Positions 60,075 to 64,000 of a stretch of 64,000 bases of DNA are shown piece after piece (position 1 is the stretch's first letter; each line of letters starts with the position of its first letter). A program made the position numbers and the translations under genes. A model generated the notes under the pieces. The model was not told the origin of the DNA. It saw only the letters and a list, made by a program, of their open reading frames with translations, and did not search any database. Source of the DNA: Sipunculus nudus (lineage: Eukaryota > Annelida > Sipuncula > Golfingiida > Sipunculidae); NCBI GenBank assembly GCA_026874595.1, contig CM049306.1:22245019-22309018 (forward strand), written 5' to 3'.

Positions 60075-60954
60075 TCCTGGTATGTCTACAGTATATGAAA
60101 ATAGCAGGCTTAACGCAAGTATGAAGTCAGAATCTTGCTATTCAGACCTTCTCTATAAATTCCATTATGTCTAATACTTTTTGTGAATAGTTTGTCTGAT
60201 ACCTGGTGATAAAAGAGGACATATTACACCAACAGACTCCTTTTATCACATAAATCATTTGGTCTGCGTTCCGTCGGCGAACTAAGACCTTTAGGCCCAA
60301 ACACAAATTAAACCTGTGTTAACAGCTGACTCAGAGTTGTATGATAACGAATTTTACTTTAATATTCTACCCGCAGATTATGAAATGTGATCACGGCCGT
60401 CCATTCCTGTGCAGCCTCGTTTTGGAGATGAACGAACAATATTATCTGGGCCCAAAGAGCTGACAAATAAAGCTCATGACACGTTCTTCATCACGCTCAA
60501 GACTTATTATCCAATGCGCACAAAATATTACCCCTAGGTTGTTATTTCAAGTTTAATAGATTTCCCCGTAAAGCCTGCATTAATTACTTTGTTTGTTGTC
60601 ACTTTGCTCAAAATGTCATGAACGTATTTTAAGGAAAGAATTTTTTATTGCAGAGGGATAACGTAAGACTCAGGAAACAATTCTATTAATGTTAGAGGTA
60701 ATTATGTTTTGAAAGGATTCATTTTCATCGGCAAATATTGAATATTGTTTATTCCGGCTGGGCATGAGACCGTCACCACTCACCTCATATTATGCATGGG
60801 CCTACTTTGTTCTTGCGAGGTGTACTGACCTGTGATTCAACGAGAGAGTTGATTAAACGTTAGTGAATACATTTTTCTTGGCATTGATTAATTTGTTTCT
60901 TTCGCTTATTGGCATTTTTATGGTAAACCTCTGGACAGGATGATCCAATGTTGG

Positions 60955-61007
<53 letters not shown>

Positions 61008-62335
61008 GTATACATATATGTATATATATGCGGTATTAGTTTGCTTTCTAGTTATATTATCAAAACTGACAGTTTCAAAAATTAAGATAACAAATACTTC
61101 TGTCGTCCAGATCTGGGCCTCAAAAAATATACAGATTGTCTTAAAAGAACCTATTCGTAGAAGAAATAATTTAGATTAATTTAAGGGAATATTGTGCCGC
61201 ACGTTTGTCGGTTATATACAAGTACTCTATAAATGTAATTGACATGTGCGGTCATACGCGGGGCTCAATGAGCTGCCCTTGGAATAAGATGGATCAATTA
61301 GAGCTGGTGCCAAAAGGCAGTCTTTGAGGACTAGAAACCGGTAGGTATAGAAATCATCAGTAAAAAGCCCGAGGCCCTGGCTGCCGTCCCGACATGAATA
61401 TTTATAACCCTGCCTTGTAAAACATTTATTAGAGTTTCAGCTGAAGTGGCGTGAAGCTACGGCAGATGGGTACTAATCAAATCCTTAGTCGTGGAATCTC
61501 GCCGTAATATTCTTATACTTACTCTGATGTTTTTCTTAACACCTGCGGCATTGTGATTGGATTACAGAATCTGTTGGGAGTTCATTGCTTACCAGATTGT
61601 CAATACCTGTTTACGTATTTCTGCTCTAAAATAATGTATACGAAACGTTCGTCGTCAGCCCGAAATAATTATAGGTAAAAATGACTACACGTTATAAATA
61701 ATAGACACAAACAACGGGATCTAAAAACCCCGCCTCTTCTGTTCCATGAACTTGTTGCATAGGACGCAGAGTCTTACAGTGCTCTTTCATCACCAGTCAG
61801 GGTTCAGGGATGGTTTAAATGGGGTGGGGGTGGGGGTGGGGGGTGGGGGGGGGGGGGAGGTGTGACACAACCCTAGAGATGTTAACGACCTATCAAACCA
61901 ACGGGCTGAAACTCATGCATACGTGCACTCGAAAAGATAAATAGGCATGAGTCAACAAAAACAAATCAATATATTAAAGAAAACATACACTTTTCTCTGT
62001 AGAGGCGCTCCATACATTTAGGCACTGATAATCACAAAAGTTCCATAATATTCATGATGAGAAACAACCAAAGAGTCCGTAAACTACTGTTCACAGAGCA
62101 GTCCCCTCTTAACACTTCTCATGATCACATGACACACGTGACATCAGAATGTTGCGCTAACCGGTTCATCGTATGTTCGCGCTTTGTTCACAGTACAATC
62201 AGTCCACTTTTGATACACGGCGCACTGACCACCAAAACTCCCTCGTAGGAGTACTGGTGTAACTCTCAAGACACAGTTCACGCAGTTCTCACTAATAAGC
62301 GCAGTGACGATTCTAACTTGCCTTAGCGTCAATGT
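60075..62335. other. Non-coding; (AT)n at 60959-61001 and G-rich run at 61821-61860
   Basis: No gene or interspersed element recognised besides these low-complexity runs. Mixed-composition DNA at 60200-60500 and 61200-61560 has no frame or repeat. Confidence 0.45.
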
Positions 62336-62339
62336 TTTT

Positions 62340-62720
62340 CACAGCTGATGTCTCCTGAAATCATCCAGCTCTAGTTAACCGAATAATCTTCCACACAGAG
62401 ATATCCACTACTTCTTCAGTTACACGTTTATTAAATGTCTTTGGTCTGTTCCTGGAAGCGCTCACAACAGGTTTAAATTGCCAGATTTACTAGTCCGTCG
62501 ACAAAGAAATCCGTTACAGACAAATCACCGTGGCCCTCCTCAGACACCGACAATCTACGCTTACAGACATCATCCCACAGCTGTCTAATCTGTGATGCGC
62601 GCATACCTGCCCCTGGACTGCAATTTTTCGTCAGGCTACACTGAACTGGCCTGATGATCGAGCACTTCTCTTAAATTTCGTCTTAATCACGTCTTATAAT
62701 CACGTCTTGCTGACGTCACA
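62340..62720 (-). other. LTR-like or transcribed-unit-like segment, minus strand
   Basis: On the minus strand AATAAA (plus 62429-62434) lies in TTTAATAAACGTGTAACTG, with a CRE-like TGACGTCA near 62714 at the putative upstream side. Sequence between is of mixed composition and has no long frame. It recalls the promoter-to-polyadenylation layout of an LTR, but I cannot place TG/CA ends or a target duplication. Confidence 0.25.
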
Positions 62721-62724
62721 ACTC

Positions 62725-64000
62725 ATGACCGTCTTCTGGCCGATCACCGAATCTTTATATGGACACGCTTCAAGAGACAAAATAATGAAAAAAGAATTAA
62801 ACTAAACAGGTGCCCATCCTTTGAAGTCTACAACAAACAATGGTTACTAGAGAGCAGCAAATAAAGGCGGCGCACATGGCATTAAACTACACTGAAATTA
62901 ACACCAAACGAGACACGTGTGCTTTCTAACCAAAGTTCTCACGCTAATATCCAAAAATGATACTCCATATACATGTACAGTGAAGGATCAAAACAATTAT
63001 CTGGTTATACTCCCTACTTAAACAGGCAATACAATAACTAGGTCCTCTTGTGGCAGGGGGTTGGGGGAGGGGGGGGGGGGGGGCTTTCGTCTCTGGTGCA
63101 TCTCAAAAATCAGAAAAAAAGGACAATAATTCTACTCCGAGGATTTCGTCCTGCATCATTTTAAATTAAATCAGATTGTTTCATTACACCCAAAATATAT
63201 TCAAATATTTTCTATATCATTCGTTTCCATACTTTCCCTCTTGGCCTCCACATATTGGTCAGAGGTCTCCTTATTCTAGCTGGAGTCCTCAGTCCGCGCC
63301 TTGGTTTCTTTTTTATATTCATTGCTATATGTAATACGTCACTGTTGTTTGTGCACTTTGTTGGTTATTTATGCTTAGGTGGTCACTGGAACAAGTGTTC
63401 AGTAATTGCACCATTGCACACAGAATATAGAGCCTGTCCATTTAAGTGGTTGACTGGTGCAAGCGTGACTTCATGGACAGACTTTAGAAACTACTAAAAC
63501 CAAGCTATACATTGTTCTTACCTGAAATAGTTCTCACAGTTGTATAATATAATGGAGGTTTTTTATTGAGACCAAGACTTTGTCTTAAGTTTTCCTGTGG
63601 CTCACGTCACTACGCAGGTTGACACTGTCAACCCTAAAGTGTAGATAGCTGAACAGATCAAAACAGATTCTGCGGGAAAATAGATAGAACATGTGCCATG
63701 AAATGGCTGAGTTAATGCAAAATCCATGATTATAAATATCCTGCAGGGATGTGTGTTATACAGTAATTAATACAAGTAGATTTGGAATTTTTTTTTTCTT
63801 GACCTAATTCAGGGTCTCCGCATCAAAACACCGTCCAAATGTAATATATTTGAAACATTAATTTCAGGTTTCCACCTTCTAAATTTTTATTCTTGTTTTG
63901 CTTTTGCGGTTGACTTTGTTTTTACTATCAAAACACCAACCTTCTTGCATCTTACAGAAATCTCTTAAATTTACATATTTCACATTTTATTTTATTTTAT
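62725..64000. other. Non-coding; poly-G-rich run at 63056-63083
   Basis: No gene recognised to the window end; an 80-codon frame at 63255-63497 has no domain. Confidence 0.45.

Noticed and set aside
1-64000. CRISPR arrays, bacterial operons or phage genes
   Set aside because: No direct-repeat/spacer structure and no prokaryotic gene organisation; the window is eukaryotic.

Overview
The window looks like intergenic or intronic DNA from an animal, most likely a marine mollusc and probably a bivalve. The evidence is AT-rich non-coding sequence, many decayed LTR and non-LTR retrotransposons, short foldback elements, dispersed blocks carrying GACCTTGACC-type and ACAAACAGAC-type strings, and long poly-G/poly-C and (AT)n runs. 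The species assignment is inference from repeat style, not from a marker gene. I recognise no host protein-coding gene. Every open frame over about 60 codons that I could interpret is transposon-derived, and the rest look like chance frames.

Layout. 1-9043: unannotated AT-rich DNA with a G/C-tract foldback (about 4.86-5.11 kb), an array of about 300-bp imperfect repeats (5.6-7.24 kb) and a dispersed repeat (7.9-8.08 kb). 9044-16550: a complete but decayed LTR retrotransposon with a 4-bp target duplication (ACAA), tRNA-Pro-like primer binding site, SCAN-like Gag, aspartic protease, integrase, then reverse transcriptase and RNase H, a polypurine tract and the 3' LTR. Integrase lies BEFORE reverse transcriptase although the domains are Ty3/Gypsy-like, which is the order of Gmr1-like elements. 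Its 5' LTR carries a nested insertion with a 10-bp target duplication. 16.5-25 kb: short repeats, a 37-bp minisatellite and a broken L1/Tx1-like LINE on the minus strand. 25-44 kb: mostly featureless DNA with microsatellites, a 38-bp minisatellite, a degenerate palindromic tandem, and one member of a 250-bp non-coding pair that also occurs at 20.6 kb. 44.58-47.96 kb: a decayed LINE (endonuclease plus reverse transcriptase) interrupted by a second, minus-strand LINE fragment with a 15-bp target duplication. 48-64 kb: a probable solo LTR (52380-53110), a 414-bp miniature LTR element whose LTRs contain a tRNA-like Pol III promoter (57305-57718), a tRNA-like SINE head, a 95-bp near-perfect palindrome with mariner-like ends, and more low-complexity DNA.

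The most interesting objects are the integrase-first Gypsy-like element and the TRIM-like element with tRNA-like LTRs. All coding elements carry stops and frameshifts, so none is expected to be active.
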